From Ligula intestinalis (Eukaryota; Platyhelminthes; Cestoda; Diphyllobothriidea; Diphyllobothriidae), in contig JAYGXS010000005.1 in assembly GCA_036362985.1 (NCBI GenBank), positions 57,101,892-57,165,891 on the forward strand: 64,000 bases of DNA, written 5' to 3'. Shown here one piece after another: positions 46,721 to 56,899 of this stretch. A program made the translations under genes and the position numbers. The first letter of the stretch is position 1. Each line of letters begins with the position of its first letter. The notes under the pieces are model-generated. The model saw only the letters and a list, made by a program, of their open reading frames with translations, was not told the origin of the DNA and searched no databases.

Positions 46721-46860
46721 AGTAACAGCTAGTAGTATGCAGATAGTATTGCCGGCAAAGACAAGGGAGACTGGAATGCCCATTTCTGGCTTATCAGCCA
46801 TCGTCAGCCAGTCATACCCAGACCCAAATGTTGTCCCATACGAGCCTAGAACTCGCGACG
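46721..46860 (-). repeat. tRNA-derived SINE, copy e (head missing)
   Basis: Minus strand starts inside box B (CGTCGCGAGTTCTAGG) and runs through the full body and tail (GTCTTTGCCGGCAATACTAT). Forms an inverted pair with copy f. Confidence 0.75.
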
Positions 46861-46914
46861 TTCAAGTGAGCGTTCATCAGCGAGTTTCAATAACCCCTAA
46901 CCTAAACCGCAAGA

Positions 46915-47078
46915 CAACGAGCTCGATAGTTAGAGCGATAGACTTCTGACCAAAAAGGTCGCGAGTTCTAGGCTCGTATGGGACAACATTTGGGTCTGGG
47001 TATGGCTGGCTGACGACAGCTAATAAGCCAGAGATGGCCATTCTAGTCGCCCTTGACTTTGCCGGCGATACTTTCAGT
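46915..47078 (+). repeat. tRNA-derived SINE, copy f
   Basis: Plus strand: GAGCTCGATAGTTAGAGCGA, AAAAGGTCGCGAGTTCTAGG, TGGGTATGGCTGGCTGACGA and CCAGAGATGGCCATTCTAG, ending at ACTTTCAG, which could act as a splice acceptor for the frame that follows. Confidence 0.8.
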
Positions 47079-47268
47079 CTGGGAACAGATCGATTTATCA
47101 GGATCAGTTGTACTTGCCGTTGATTTTTTGCCACACAAACGGTGACGTCAGGTTCTGGGTAGCAAGAGCTTGGGCACTTTTACGGGCCCAGTTACGTGTG
47201 GACAGAGGTCTGGATGTGATAGAGAACTTTCCTTTACCGCCGAGAGGCGTTAAGCATCCACTTCTCAC
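47078..47268 (+). CDS. Possible exon A of an unnamed plus-strand gene
   Basis: Open from the SINE-borne acceptor CTTTCAG. If it uses donor AC/GTATGC at 47,269 it ends in phase 2 and joins exon B in frame. The translation includes DVRFWVARAWALLRAQLRV and VIENFPLPPRGVKHPLL, protein-like but unrecognised. Read straight on, the frame stops at TGA 47,387-47,389, so it could instead be a last exon. Weak donor, no family. Confidence 0.3.
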
Positions 47269-47639
47269 GTATGCAACAGCTTTGGTCCAATCTTCCAAAT
47301 TCTCGGACGTTTATCCAGGGACTCTCCCCTCTGAATTAAGAAGGGCTTTGACGTTTTTGGGCACGGCCGAATCGTTTTGCCATGACTGAACTCACTTCCG
47401 ACCACTAGGGCTTATTATGAAAACTGAGACTGACTCCTGTTTACCGATTACTTCATTGAGCTAAATTTTCTACTCCTTGTGAGAGGGTGGTTCGCTACCG
47501 AACGATTTTTTGATATACTCAGCCCAGACTGATCCGGCGGCTTTATCACCCAGATTTTATTTGCGTGTGCCGATAATGTAAGTTCATTAGTACAGACCCT
47601 TCTCAGTAAGTGAGACTATAAAATCCACGTTCTTTTTAG

Positions 47640-47887
47640 TCGAAAGTGTGTTTATATGTTCGATTGGAAAGGCTTGGATGACTACATTTCATTTCAGCTA
47701 AGATTGTCAAATGGTGTTACAAACTCCGCTGCAATCATGAACGGTCGAACGGACCCTTCTCATGAATTCAAAGACGGTTGGAAATGTTATTTCAGTTTTG
47801 TACGTAGACGCCCACTTGTCCTTCCGGATATTGTGACGCCAGAGTCAGTGCTAACACTGACTTCGGCCAGCCTATCCAATTCACGAC
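47640..47887 (+). CDS. Possible exon B of an unnamed plus-strand gene
   Basis: Sits between a good acceptor (TTCTTTTTAG) and a perfect donor (C/GTAAGT at 47,888), open for 82 codons. The translation has MFDWKGLDDYISFQLRLSNG and WKCYFSFVRRRPLVLPDIV. Phase 2 in, phase 1 out. Splice sites give better support than for exon A. No family recognised. Confidence 0.38.
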
Positions 47888-48030
47888 GTAAGTAGCCTTA
47901 AAAAGCTTCTTAAGTCTTCAAACTTGCAAACACTTTCTCCAAGAAGTAACTTCCTCTATTTGTCGTTCAATAATTCTATAAAAACAATGTAGAAAAAGTG
48001 TTTTTTGTAAAAATTAGGGTTTCTTAGCAG

Positions 48031-48242
48031 TCTTAGTTGTCTTTCTCTCGAACGTCACCGGAAGATTGAGTTTCTCTCTGACACAGTTAGCCTCGGGTAG
48101 CAAAGGCAGCAGTCGGTCGCTGGTCGTGAAATATGAGGTTGGCTGTCCGTACATCGCCAGTGAGGTCAAGCTGTGTCGGCGGACTGGACGGTCCAGGCGT
48201 GTGTTCGACTTCGTTCACGCCAACAGGATCACTGTGACCAAG
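48031..48242 (+). CDS. Possible exon C, overlapping the minus-strand frame
   Basis: After acceptor TTTCTTAGCAG it continues exon B in phase: LVVFLSNVTGRLSFSLTQLA and SLVVKYEVGCPYIASEVKL, up to donor AAG/GTAGTT. It overlaps the 3' end of the minus-strand frame 48,087-48,838 by 156 bases, so probably only one of the two is coding. Confidence 0.22.
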
Positions 48243-48838
48243 GTAGTTGGAATAACGATTTGGCTGCTCCGTCGCCCGATAGCCAGAACTCACTGCAATC
48301 TGGATCCCCGAAAGTGGAGGAAATGGTGGATGCGCCGAGGAGACGTGCCGCTTTCGCGTCCAGGACTGGGAGCCATTCTGTGCTAACGTACCGCATCCGC
48401 AAGGGGCCTCATAGCTCCCACAGGATGGGCATCCACAAGGCCGTGACGGGTCTTGGATGGGTTCAATTGAATAGAAGGGCTGGCCTTCATCAACCTCCGG
48501 GGACATCAGGCCAGATGGACTGAAGCAGCTGGACTCATAGCCACCGTGGCTTGAATCGCTGCTGGGAATGCGAACGAACATGAATCCACCACTGGCGTTT
48601 TCTGTGGACTCAACTGCCTCTGTTGACATCATTCCGGCGCTAAAACTGTTGAATCGACCAGACCTCTGTGGAGCCTGGCCTTCAGGGAAAGCCCCACCAG
48701 AATCGAATGGATTGTAGTTGGAAAAGGTGCCTTCGTTGGAACCCCCAAAGGGGGCTGATGGATTGTTTGCTAGACCATTGGTCGACCGTTCTTCTTCATT
48801 ATCATGGTAGCCATCAAAGAATCGACGGTTGACCATAC
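48087..48838 (-). CDS. Ser/Gly/Pro-rich protein exon, unknown function
   Basis: 249 codons from ATG 48,836-48,834 to TAA, starting two bases after acceptor CTCTTATTTCAG. That layout suits either a trans-spliced single-exon gene or the last exon of a longer one. Codon use looks coding. The protein appears largely disordered: NNPSAPFGGSNEGTFSNYNP near the start (with an NPF motif, known in other proteins to bind EH domains), a FMFVRIPSSDSSHGGYESS stretch, and a Cys/Gly patch CGCPSCGSYEAPCGCG in the middle that might hold a metal. No family recognised. A possible AATAAA lies about 525 bases downstream (47,556-47,561). An inner GTGAGT could serve as a donor. Confidence 0.5.
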
Positions 48839-48879
48839 CTGAAATAAGAGGTATTGTTATATATTACTGACATTACTGA

Positions 48880-49015
48880 CAAAAAATAAAGGAGGCTGGA
48901 ACGACCATTTCCGGTTGATTAGTCATCATCAGCCAGCCGCGACAAACTCTAGATGTTGCGGCACTCAAGACTTGAGTCCTCGATCTGGACTTTAACCACT
49001 GTGCCATGGGCTTAC
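48880..49015 (-). repeat. tRNA-derived SINE, copy g (diverged)
   Basis: Minus strand: CACAGTGGTTAAAGTCCAG (box A area), GGACTCAAGTCTTGAGTGCC, then CGGCTGGCTGATGATGAC and AATGGTCGTTCCAGCCTCC. Confidence 0.6.
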
Positions 49016-50448
49016 CGTCTTGCCGGTTTCGATCGGGAATATTACAAATGGTAGATAAGCGCTCCCTGATCGGTTACACCAGGCTATGGATAAGTAAGTA
49101 AACAATCTAGAAAGGTATTTACCCTTGTTGTTGGGTTTCGCATAGCGAACAAATATTACTCAGATTTCGTAGCGTGAGAATTAAGAGTAACCAAAAACTT
49201 AATAAGATTGCTTAATTCATAAAATATCCAGATCAAAAGTTGAGATTGTAGTATGGCACATACACACACACTGGTGATTATTCAGTTTGTTGACTGAACG
49301 GCTATGGCGCACAGTAAAGCAGAGACCAGTTCGGAGCTGTTTCATTAAGAAAAACGGGTCAGGTTCGTGCAAAATCTGATGTTTCTTGATATTCGGGAAT
49401 TTTTCTATGCTACTGAAAACTACCCCTAAAAGCGAAATTCGCTCATTTGAGACTCGATTTTTTCGTTGACTTGCTTCGAGTAATTTGATTGGTTGACAGA
49501 CTACTCGATGACGCGTTGCCTCGCGCCCAAAGTCCTTATCGCACAGTTATTGGAATCCTGCCGTGCGATAAGCCGCCGGAGCGCCAAATGTTTTGCTCGC
49601 CTTTTTTTAAATAGTTTTTTATACAACAGACTGTTCATGTACTAAAAGAGGACTTCTTAATAGTGCTACGCGACTTGTCGTGCAATGGGGGGGGGGGGGT
49701 TTAAGAAGCAAGGCGTCCCGCTGTCCAAATGAAATTTGAGATGTAAATTTTTCATACGAATTTCGTACGCAGTCGTGTGTCAAATTAGTACGTGCTTAAT
49801 TCATTGTAATTCGTTGGCATTTTGCTACTACGGACGGATCAAAACCTCGTGTTTTTTTCACATACTACAAACGAAGATTAATATAAGCATGAAAATCTGA
49901 TTTTGAAAATTGATATAAAGTTAGTCTATTTTTTCAGGGAAATAAGTGTGAGTTCAGTTTAAAAAAGTGCGTTGTGTGGCAAATGTGTGACGTTTTGCGT
50001 CGTAAAAGCCCCTAATAAAGTTGTGTTACTGTTTCGCTATGCCGATAATTGTGACTTAAACAAGTGTGTATACGAGAACCCGTGACTTCCTCTGTCACGC
50101 CATATGCAATAGATGTACGGACAACTTCCGTCCGCAGCTCACTATGAATGCATACGGAAACTTGCGGGGGAATAGGGAGAAGATCAGCGGTTTTCGCAAA
50201 ATCTTTTTGGCCACTCTGTTGTGGCAACCGACAGGACACATCTCGAACAATGTAGAAACGGGAGAAACAAGAAGATGCCTCTCTCTCTCTCTTTGAAGAT
50301 ATTGATAAACACAGAGTCGAATCCAAGTTTATGGACAGTGACTGAAATCACCACTATGTCGAGGACGAGCTTAATCTTCTCAATCTACTCGAAAACCCCA
50401 ATTTTTTAAAAATAAATGTGACAGAATAAAATTTCTCTGAATTTTTAG
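49016..50448. other. Intergenic, nothing recognised
   Basis: A G run at 49,687-49,699 and short frames near 50.0-50.4 kb without family resemblance. Confidence 0.4.
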
Positions 50449-50615
50449 GTATCACCGACAAAGACAGGGACGCTAGGATAGCTATTTGTGGCTTATTAGC
50501 CGTCGTCAGCTAGCGATACCAAATTCTAGTTTTGCTGCTGAAAGTGCGGCCACACTCGAGCTCCGATCCCACGATGTCTCTGGTCAGAGTCAAACGCCCT
50601 AACCATTGATGTACA
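50449..50615 (-). repeat. tRNA-derived SINE, copy h
   Basis: Minus strand: ATGGTTAGGGCGTTTGACTC (box A), CGTGGGATCGGAGCTCGAG (box B region), then CGCTAGCTGACGACGGCTAA, GCCACAAATAGCTATCC and CCCTGTCTTTGTCGGTGATA. Full length. Confidence 0.7.
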
Positions 50616-50689
50616 CAAAATGGTACGATTACAACTTAAAATTCAATTTATTTCTTTAATGTTTTCTTTAAAGTACAATTTAGGGGCAC

Positions 50690-51000
50690 GAGTTGTTTAG
50701 TATGGGAGAAATGATGGCTGATCTGGCCGCCTAAACGGCAAACGGGAATAGGAAGGCCCCGTCCACTTAAAATAGGTGACCTTCCCATGCCTTAGCTCTA
50801 ACATCAAAATATGGTACAACTTTAGCCGTAGTTGTAACCTAAACCATACAGTTAACACGAACCCACAACCTAAACCTAATCTGCACTAAGCCTGAACCTA
50901 ATAAGCCGGAATTTGGCGTAAAGTCACGTTTATGACGGGTGGTTCGTCATCTTGTGTTCTCGCTTACCGGCCATACAAGTCACCCTTATCGATATAACAC
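50690..51000. repeat. Composite repeat with CCTAAAC core, copy 1
   Basis: GGCCGCCTAAACGGC..., GGCCCCGTCCACTTAAAATA, then a degenerate CCTAAAC tract (about 50,834-50,902), then GGAATTTGGCGTAAAGTCAC and GTGTTCTCGCTTACCGGCC. The same order recurs at 56.9-57.5 kb. Confidence 0.7.
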
Positions 51001-51539
51001 CAAAAAGTGCACAAATTTTGAGTGCTTACATGCGTTAAAGATAAAAAAATGTAAAAGAAACCGCAAGTGTCAACAGAAAAGTTGCCGAGCCGGATTCAAA
51101 ATGCTGCGTTTTTATTGCAAACACAAGCAAGTAGGTAAAAAGATGAGCAGTTATGTTCGAGGGTCATATCAGAGCGATCGTGAAATTAGCACCAGCCGCC
51201 AGTAAGGCCGGACAAGATTTCAGCCCAGAGGTCGTTCAACCGACGGGCGAAACTCTGGCTCCATAAGGACATCTCCAGGTTAGCGAAAAAGGCCACCACA
51301 GAGTGGCTTGGATTGGCGTTTAATCATGGCTGTTTATTTATTTGCATACCCGCTTATGAAGGTCTTTGAGCTCAAAGATACGGACTAATAATTTACCCAT
51401 GCAGTTGTAGCGGTTCTGCAGTCCACCTCCTCCAAACGCGAGATGGCACAGACGTGGTCTCGCAGTGACAATCTTGTTCGCCCAGCGCGATGCGACGCGC
51501 AACCTTTGCCCTCGCGCGAACGAGGCGCACACACGCACC

Positions 51540-54500
51540 TCAGATTGGTCGGACCAATCAGCGTCCTGAAGCTGACTCACACAATGCTCGATTTGGGCCC
51601 TTGTAACCATTCCTGTACTTAGGACCCAGCTAGCCTCCTTGCTGCTCGCGTGCTTCGAAGTCAAACTTCTTCCTGCTTATTTTCCGTTCCTCCGTATACA
51701 AAAATAAACTATTCCTAACACTCTGGCCTTCCCACCGTCTTCTCTCTTCCCTCCTAAGGAACCATGGTCTGAAGACCACAGTTGCCAGGGGTTGACTCAC
51801 TTAACTCCCTGCGATAGATACGCAAAGTCAAGAACGAAGAGAGTCGCCCTAATTGTCAGACTCTATCCAAGGAAACAACCCAAGTTTAACTGTCACGCAG
51901 AACGAAACCAGTCTTGGGAGAGCGTGCGTATGTTAGTGGGAGAGGGGGCGTGGTTCTGCTTTGATGATTTCAGGAGGCCTATAGGTGCTAAGGCTACGAC
52001 TGTTATGGCCTTAACACCTACAATCTTCCAGACCCTGGTTCCTTAGGAGATTTGGAGAGAAGACGGTGGAAAGGTGAGAGTAGACGGACTGATTCAGAGA
52101 CCACAACCTCCTCGCAAAATATTAATGGAGCAAATTAAGAGCTCCAGCCCCCTTCTAGAAGGGTATGTGATGACTCACTTAACATAGACAAGCATGCGCC
52201 TGCACGAAGGTGCCCTCTTAAACAGCCAATCACAGATGCCGCAAAGATGGTCTCTCCCGGTGGCGAATAAGACGCATGCACGTCTAGGTCGATGCAGCCT
52301 GCCAAACAAATAACCTTCAAGGCCAAATAGACAATGGCTGTTGTCGCTGCCGGGGCATGTCTGGTGCTAACCTCTACAAAGGAACCGGTTGAGATCCTGG
52401 CTGGTCATGCGCTCCGAAGTCAGACTTCTTCCTGCTTATTTTCCGTTCCTCTGTATACAAAAATAAACTATTCCCGTTATTCTGGCCTCCACCGACTCCT
52501 TCTCTACTAAGTAACCATGGTCTGAAGATCGCAGTTGCTAGGGTTTAACTCTCTTAACCCCCTGCGATAAGGCTTCTGCAACTTCGAACAAAAAATGCTT
52601 TGTAAGATTGCTAAGTTGGGAAACTGCAAAACACTTGGCGAGGGCCGCCTACCAAGGACACTCCGTCAGTGCAGTTTAACGGGATTGACTAGCCGGTTAT
52701 ACGTCCTCCCGATTGAACACCGGCAGACGGAGACCGTAAAAAACGATGCTGTCATTACGTATACCTTCAGGATGGTCAACCGATCAGTCTTTATGGAGCA
52801 TCGTGTCACAAGTCGTTTGCCAGATTTGTTTGTGCTAGTATCGCGGTGGACTGTCACTGGACAGATTGAGGTCAGCCTGTAATGATTAGCTCGCGTCGAA
52901 TTGAGCTCCGCTAGAATCTCACGACTGTGGTTCTCGACGGCTAGGAAAAGCCAATCACAGTTGCCGCATAGATGCCTTTTGGGCACGGCAAAGAATGGCA
53001 AGCCTGTACGCGTGAATTGCTCTCTCTACTCACTGGCTTGACTGCTGTTAAACTAGCACTTGGATCCGACTGGCTCTCCTGGCTGGTCATGTGTTCTCAA
53101 GTCAGATTTCTTCCGTCTATTCTCCTACTATTCTGGCCTCCACCGACTTCTTCTCTCCTAAGGAACCATGGTCTGAAGATCGCAGTTGATAGGTTTTAAC
53201 TCTCTTAACCCCCTGTGATACAGTCCTCTGCGTAAACATGTGTCCAGAACGAAAACGAAGCACATGTAAAGAGGTTTAAACGCGCTTTCAAAAATCTAGT
53301 GCACCGGTTCCAGTCTCATCAGTGTTAGCATGCAATCGAGTGGAGAGTATGCTTAGTCGATAAAATAACATACTCAGATTGGACTACGTGCACTCATATG
53401 TGAAGAAAGAAATGGGTCCATGGGTAACAATACGGCAGAAGGTGCTGTGAGATTTACTGAAGAGGTCGTCTATAAATAACGCATACACGAATTCTGTTTC
53501 GGACGACTATCTGCAGAAGAGACTATCGAATCGGTGGACGTTGGCCGAAAGCGGCAGTCATGCCATGTCCAAGACTATTGAGTGACGATGACATCTGTCG
53601 GATAGTTTAGTCGTGAAACACCCTTCTTATAAGGCAAAACAAATGTCTAGTGATCTTGGAAACAAAAATCCCGCCAACTGGAGCTAGAAACAGTTCGAAA
53701 ATCTCTTGAGATAAATCCACAACCTTTAGCCAGTTTCGTCAAAGTGTGCGCAACATCTCAAGTTCACGCTATTCAATTGTTCTTACCGGTACTTGAACAG
53801 TGGTGAGGAATTCCTGGGTTTGCTGACTAAGCCACACGAAAATCTCCCACAAAACAAAGATGTCCTATTAACAAGGCTTAAGAGGAGAACTGGTGTTGAT
53901 TACATAAACAGAGTAGCCTAAACTAGGAAACTACAGCAAATTCTGTTGTATTCATTTTCTGAAGACGTGTAGACGAGGCAAATATCCGAAACGTCAGATA
54001 CAAAATAAACCTTTTCTGGTGAATGCACTTTTTCTTCTTCTGACATACAACCTGGGAATTGCATTTTTACCATTATTACTTACAGAACATATTTTTTGAC
54101 AGAACAATTATCCTGATCATTTAGTTGCTACGAGAATTACCGAAAGACCATAAAATCCCTGATGCTAACACCAGTCCGAAAACAGCTTTACATCCAGGTT
54201 CCGTCTCAATTAGGCGCATCGAGTACTCTGTTAATAAGACGCTTAAGACAATATGTATCAAGAACCTGTAGGGACTAGCTCAACACGAAGTGCACTTGTG
54301 AACGCCTGTCGTAACTAGCTGGAGTCGAAGTACACTTTCGGAACGCTTCCTGCTTCTGGCCTCTCTAACAGCCAGTCATAAGACGACTCACACAGGACCT
54401 CATGTGACGAATGCCGAGCAGACGTGACTTCACACGCCGTCCGCTGGCGTGCGGTCCTCTGACAGTCAATTTCCCACTGCCTGTTCTCCTATTCAGTATG

Positions 54501-54640
54501 TGCAGAATATACTCTTCATAATAATCTGGCCTTCCCGTGACTTCGCCCACCTCCTAAGGAACCAGGGCCTGGGAGATCGCAGCCATTAGGGTTAACTCTA
54601 TTAGCTTTAATACTCCTCGATAAACTCTTCCGACAGCTGA
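51540..54640. repeat. Cluster of at least four related repeat copies
   Basis: The block around AACCATGGTCTGAAGA(C/T)C occurs near 51,761, 52,513, 53,165 and (as AACCAGGGCCTGGGAGATCG) 54,560. It is preceded by TTCTGGCCT(C/T)C(C/A)C and, in the first two, by CTTCTTCCTGCTTATTTTCC and GTATACAAAAATAAACTATT. It is followed by TTAACTC(T/C)(C/T)TTA and CTGCGAT. Spacing is irregular (about 750, 650 and 1395), so it is not a simple tandem array. The words CAGCCAATCAC and GACTCAC also recur upstream of the blocks. Direction is the same for all four. Origin unknown. Confidence 0.65.
53965..54042. mobile_element. Solo arm of the foldback-element family
   Basis: GACGTGTAGACGAGG, ATCCGAAACGTCAGAT, AAATAAACCTTTTCTGGTGA and TTCTTCTTCTGAC match the right arm at 14,641-14,713. 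No partner arm nearby. Confidence 0.6.
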
Positions 54641-55924
54641 CGCTCCTCTACTGTTTTCGACAATAGGGAGTGGGCTAGAGCGATCTGATAACCTACCCAC
54701 CTCTGTATGCATTCATTCCGTTATCTGTGTGGCAGAATAGCTTGGCCGCACGAGCCGGCGTCTGCCCAAAACGTATCACACTACATTATAGTGTGTTTGG
54801 GAAAGTGACAAATAGAGAAAGGTAATAGTAGTATTCACGCACATAGGGTTGTCTCAGACAACCACGCGCATGTCAAAGGTCTTCCAGATGCGTTGCATGG
54901 TCCCTCGAACTATCCAAAATCACGTGGACTGTCTATTGGCTAGGGCAAGGGGGGCTGCAATCAGGTAACACAAACTGTCCTGGCCCGGCGGTTGCTGTGG
55001 CACAAAACCACCAGACCAACCGCCCTGGTGCTGATCAGAAGAACCTGACTACAATTTGTTCCTCCCTCTTCTCACCCTAGCTACGACTTGATCTTACGTC
55101 TGTTCACCCGCCTTTTTTTTAAATTATTTCCATAATAATACCAATGTACGGGTCTGAAGAGAATTTAACGAAAGCAGACGAATGCTCGCTAAATTGTCTT
55201 CTCAGCAATTACGAAATTTTGACCTTTAACGATGAATAACTGCGGCACATTAGGCATGAAAAGCCGTGATCAATGCTGAAGCCAAATTCATCTAAATTCA
55301 AATGGATGGAGTTTCGCCTCTCGAAACGCCAAACAAAAAGTTGTAAGAGACTCTAACTGATGCATAATCCCCCGAGCTGGTGCGCGAACGACTGGAACTA
55401 TACACGGCCACAGCACCTCAACCACGTGAGTGGATAAGCATCAGTCACGCGATTTGTCACGTGAACGACCACATTTTCACGTGACCGGCGCGTGGCTCGA
55501 CCCACGCTGCCATGACCTCGTTCTGGTGCGTTCTTCCGGCAGCACTTGAAGCGTGTACCTGGTGGTTGACGTGCCTAACAGGAACTGAGACCCTGTTTTT
55601 TTTAATAACCTAGGGGATTCGATTCTTCGAACTTTTCTTCTACACCTTTCATCTGCCGGGTGTAAATGACCGTGGATCCTCAGGAATTTGGGCCTACCTC
55701 CTTAGAATGTGGCAGTCGCCTATCTATGCGAGCTAGATCGAATGAGTCTGCGGCAGTGACGCATGGTAAATGTACAATAAAGTCAGAAACCAATAGGATT
55801 TTTGTTGAACTTGGCTTTGATCCGTAATGCATATTCAACAGCCCGTCTTAACCCAGCATATTTAGTTTGCGAAAGTAAAGATCCCTTGTGCAACTGAATT
55901 ATAATTAGCAGGTTTGGTAGATTT
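54641..55924. other. Intergenic, nothing recognised
   Basis: Short frames only. Several CACGTG(A) words cluster near 55,422-55,500, probably by chance. Confidence 0.35.
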
Positions 55925-56105
55925 GGTTAATTTGAGTTGACCCAATTGTGAAAAAACTCGAGGCGTTTGGTGGAATTTGAACTCGCGCATCAGAGAAGGC
56001 TTTTGCCGGAGGCCAATGCTCTAACGGCTAAGCTACAAAAAGCGGGTTCAATTCCCGTCAAACGCCTCGAGTTTTTTTCAAAATTGGGTCAACTCAAACT
56101 AAACT
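55925..56105. repeat. Head-to-head inverted pair of tRNA-like repeats
   Basis: The left unit (minus strand) reads TAGCCGTTAGAGCATTGGCC, CGCGAGTTCAAATTCCACC and CAAACGCCTCGAG, then a T run and AATTGGGTCAAC. The right unit (plus strand, missing its box A) reads GCGGGTTCAATTCCCGTCAA, ACGCCTCGAGTTTTTTTC and AATTGGGTCAACTCAAAC. The outer 50 or so bases on each side are nearly perfect reverse complements. Same family as 35,318-35,420. Confidence 0.75.
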
Positions 56106-56899
56106 ATACTCGAATAAATGCAATACAATGGACCACAAAAAGTTGTACTGACTGGCGATATTCCTCTCTAATTTTTCAGAGCCCGCTCTTGAGTTTCCTT
56201 TACAGTAGTACGACCGCTGGTAGACCAACAATTGACTCGTAATTGGCAGGAGAGCATTTTCGGTTTACTGGTACATTCCAAGCGTCAGCTTTCTGACATT
56301 TTAAAGAAGAAATACGCACAAAGGTTATTCCCTCTTCTTCTAACACATGCTCATTCTGGTAAATAAACTTTTCCGGTACAGATCACGATTCAGCCCGAAG
56401 GGATTCCAACTTACAGAGCTATGCGTACTACGTAATTCAGGTGATTGTGACGAATAAACTTCGTTGATAGATCATGAATGCAAGTTAAACCCTCATATTT
56501 GCATATGGAGGGAAATGTAGCTCGCATTCACCGATCTCCCCGTTTGAGCACTGAGATATAAACAACGCCCTGGTATCATTGTAATGTGTCCACTACAAAA
56601 CTCTCCAAACACCAGACTACACAGATTTCATAAGAGGGATAGAGTATGCGCAGCCAGTCCAGTCGGAACCGACTTTTTAAGAACTGTTTCATGTGGCAGA
56701 CAGTGGAAAGGGGGGAGATGGCTTGATTAGATTGTGGATAGGTCATAGTTTTGTATAAAATTATTAGAGTTTATACCACTGTACAAAAAAGGGGAATCAA
56801 TCGCAATTTAATGACGATATTGCCTTTTAATTAGCTCGAAATGGTTTACGGTGGTAACAGAGAAACAGAATAGGTAGTAGTAAGTGTAAATGGAAGGAA
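56106..56899. other. Intergenic, nothing recognised
   Basis: No convincing frames or repeats. Confidence 0.35.

Noticed and set aside
48066..48523. Plus-strand frames of 106 and 116 codons under the minus-strand 249-codon frame
   Set aside because: Beyond 48,242 they give low-quality sequence. Only the part up to 48,242 is kept, as a weak exon candidate.
55960..56040. Possible tRNA gene
   Set aside because: Box-A- and box-B-like motifs are present, but the acceptor stem does not pair and the unit is one arm of a dispersed repeat.
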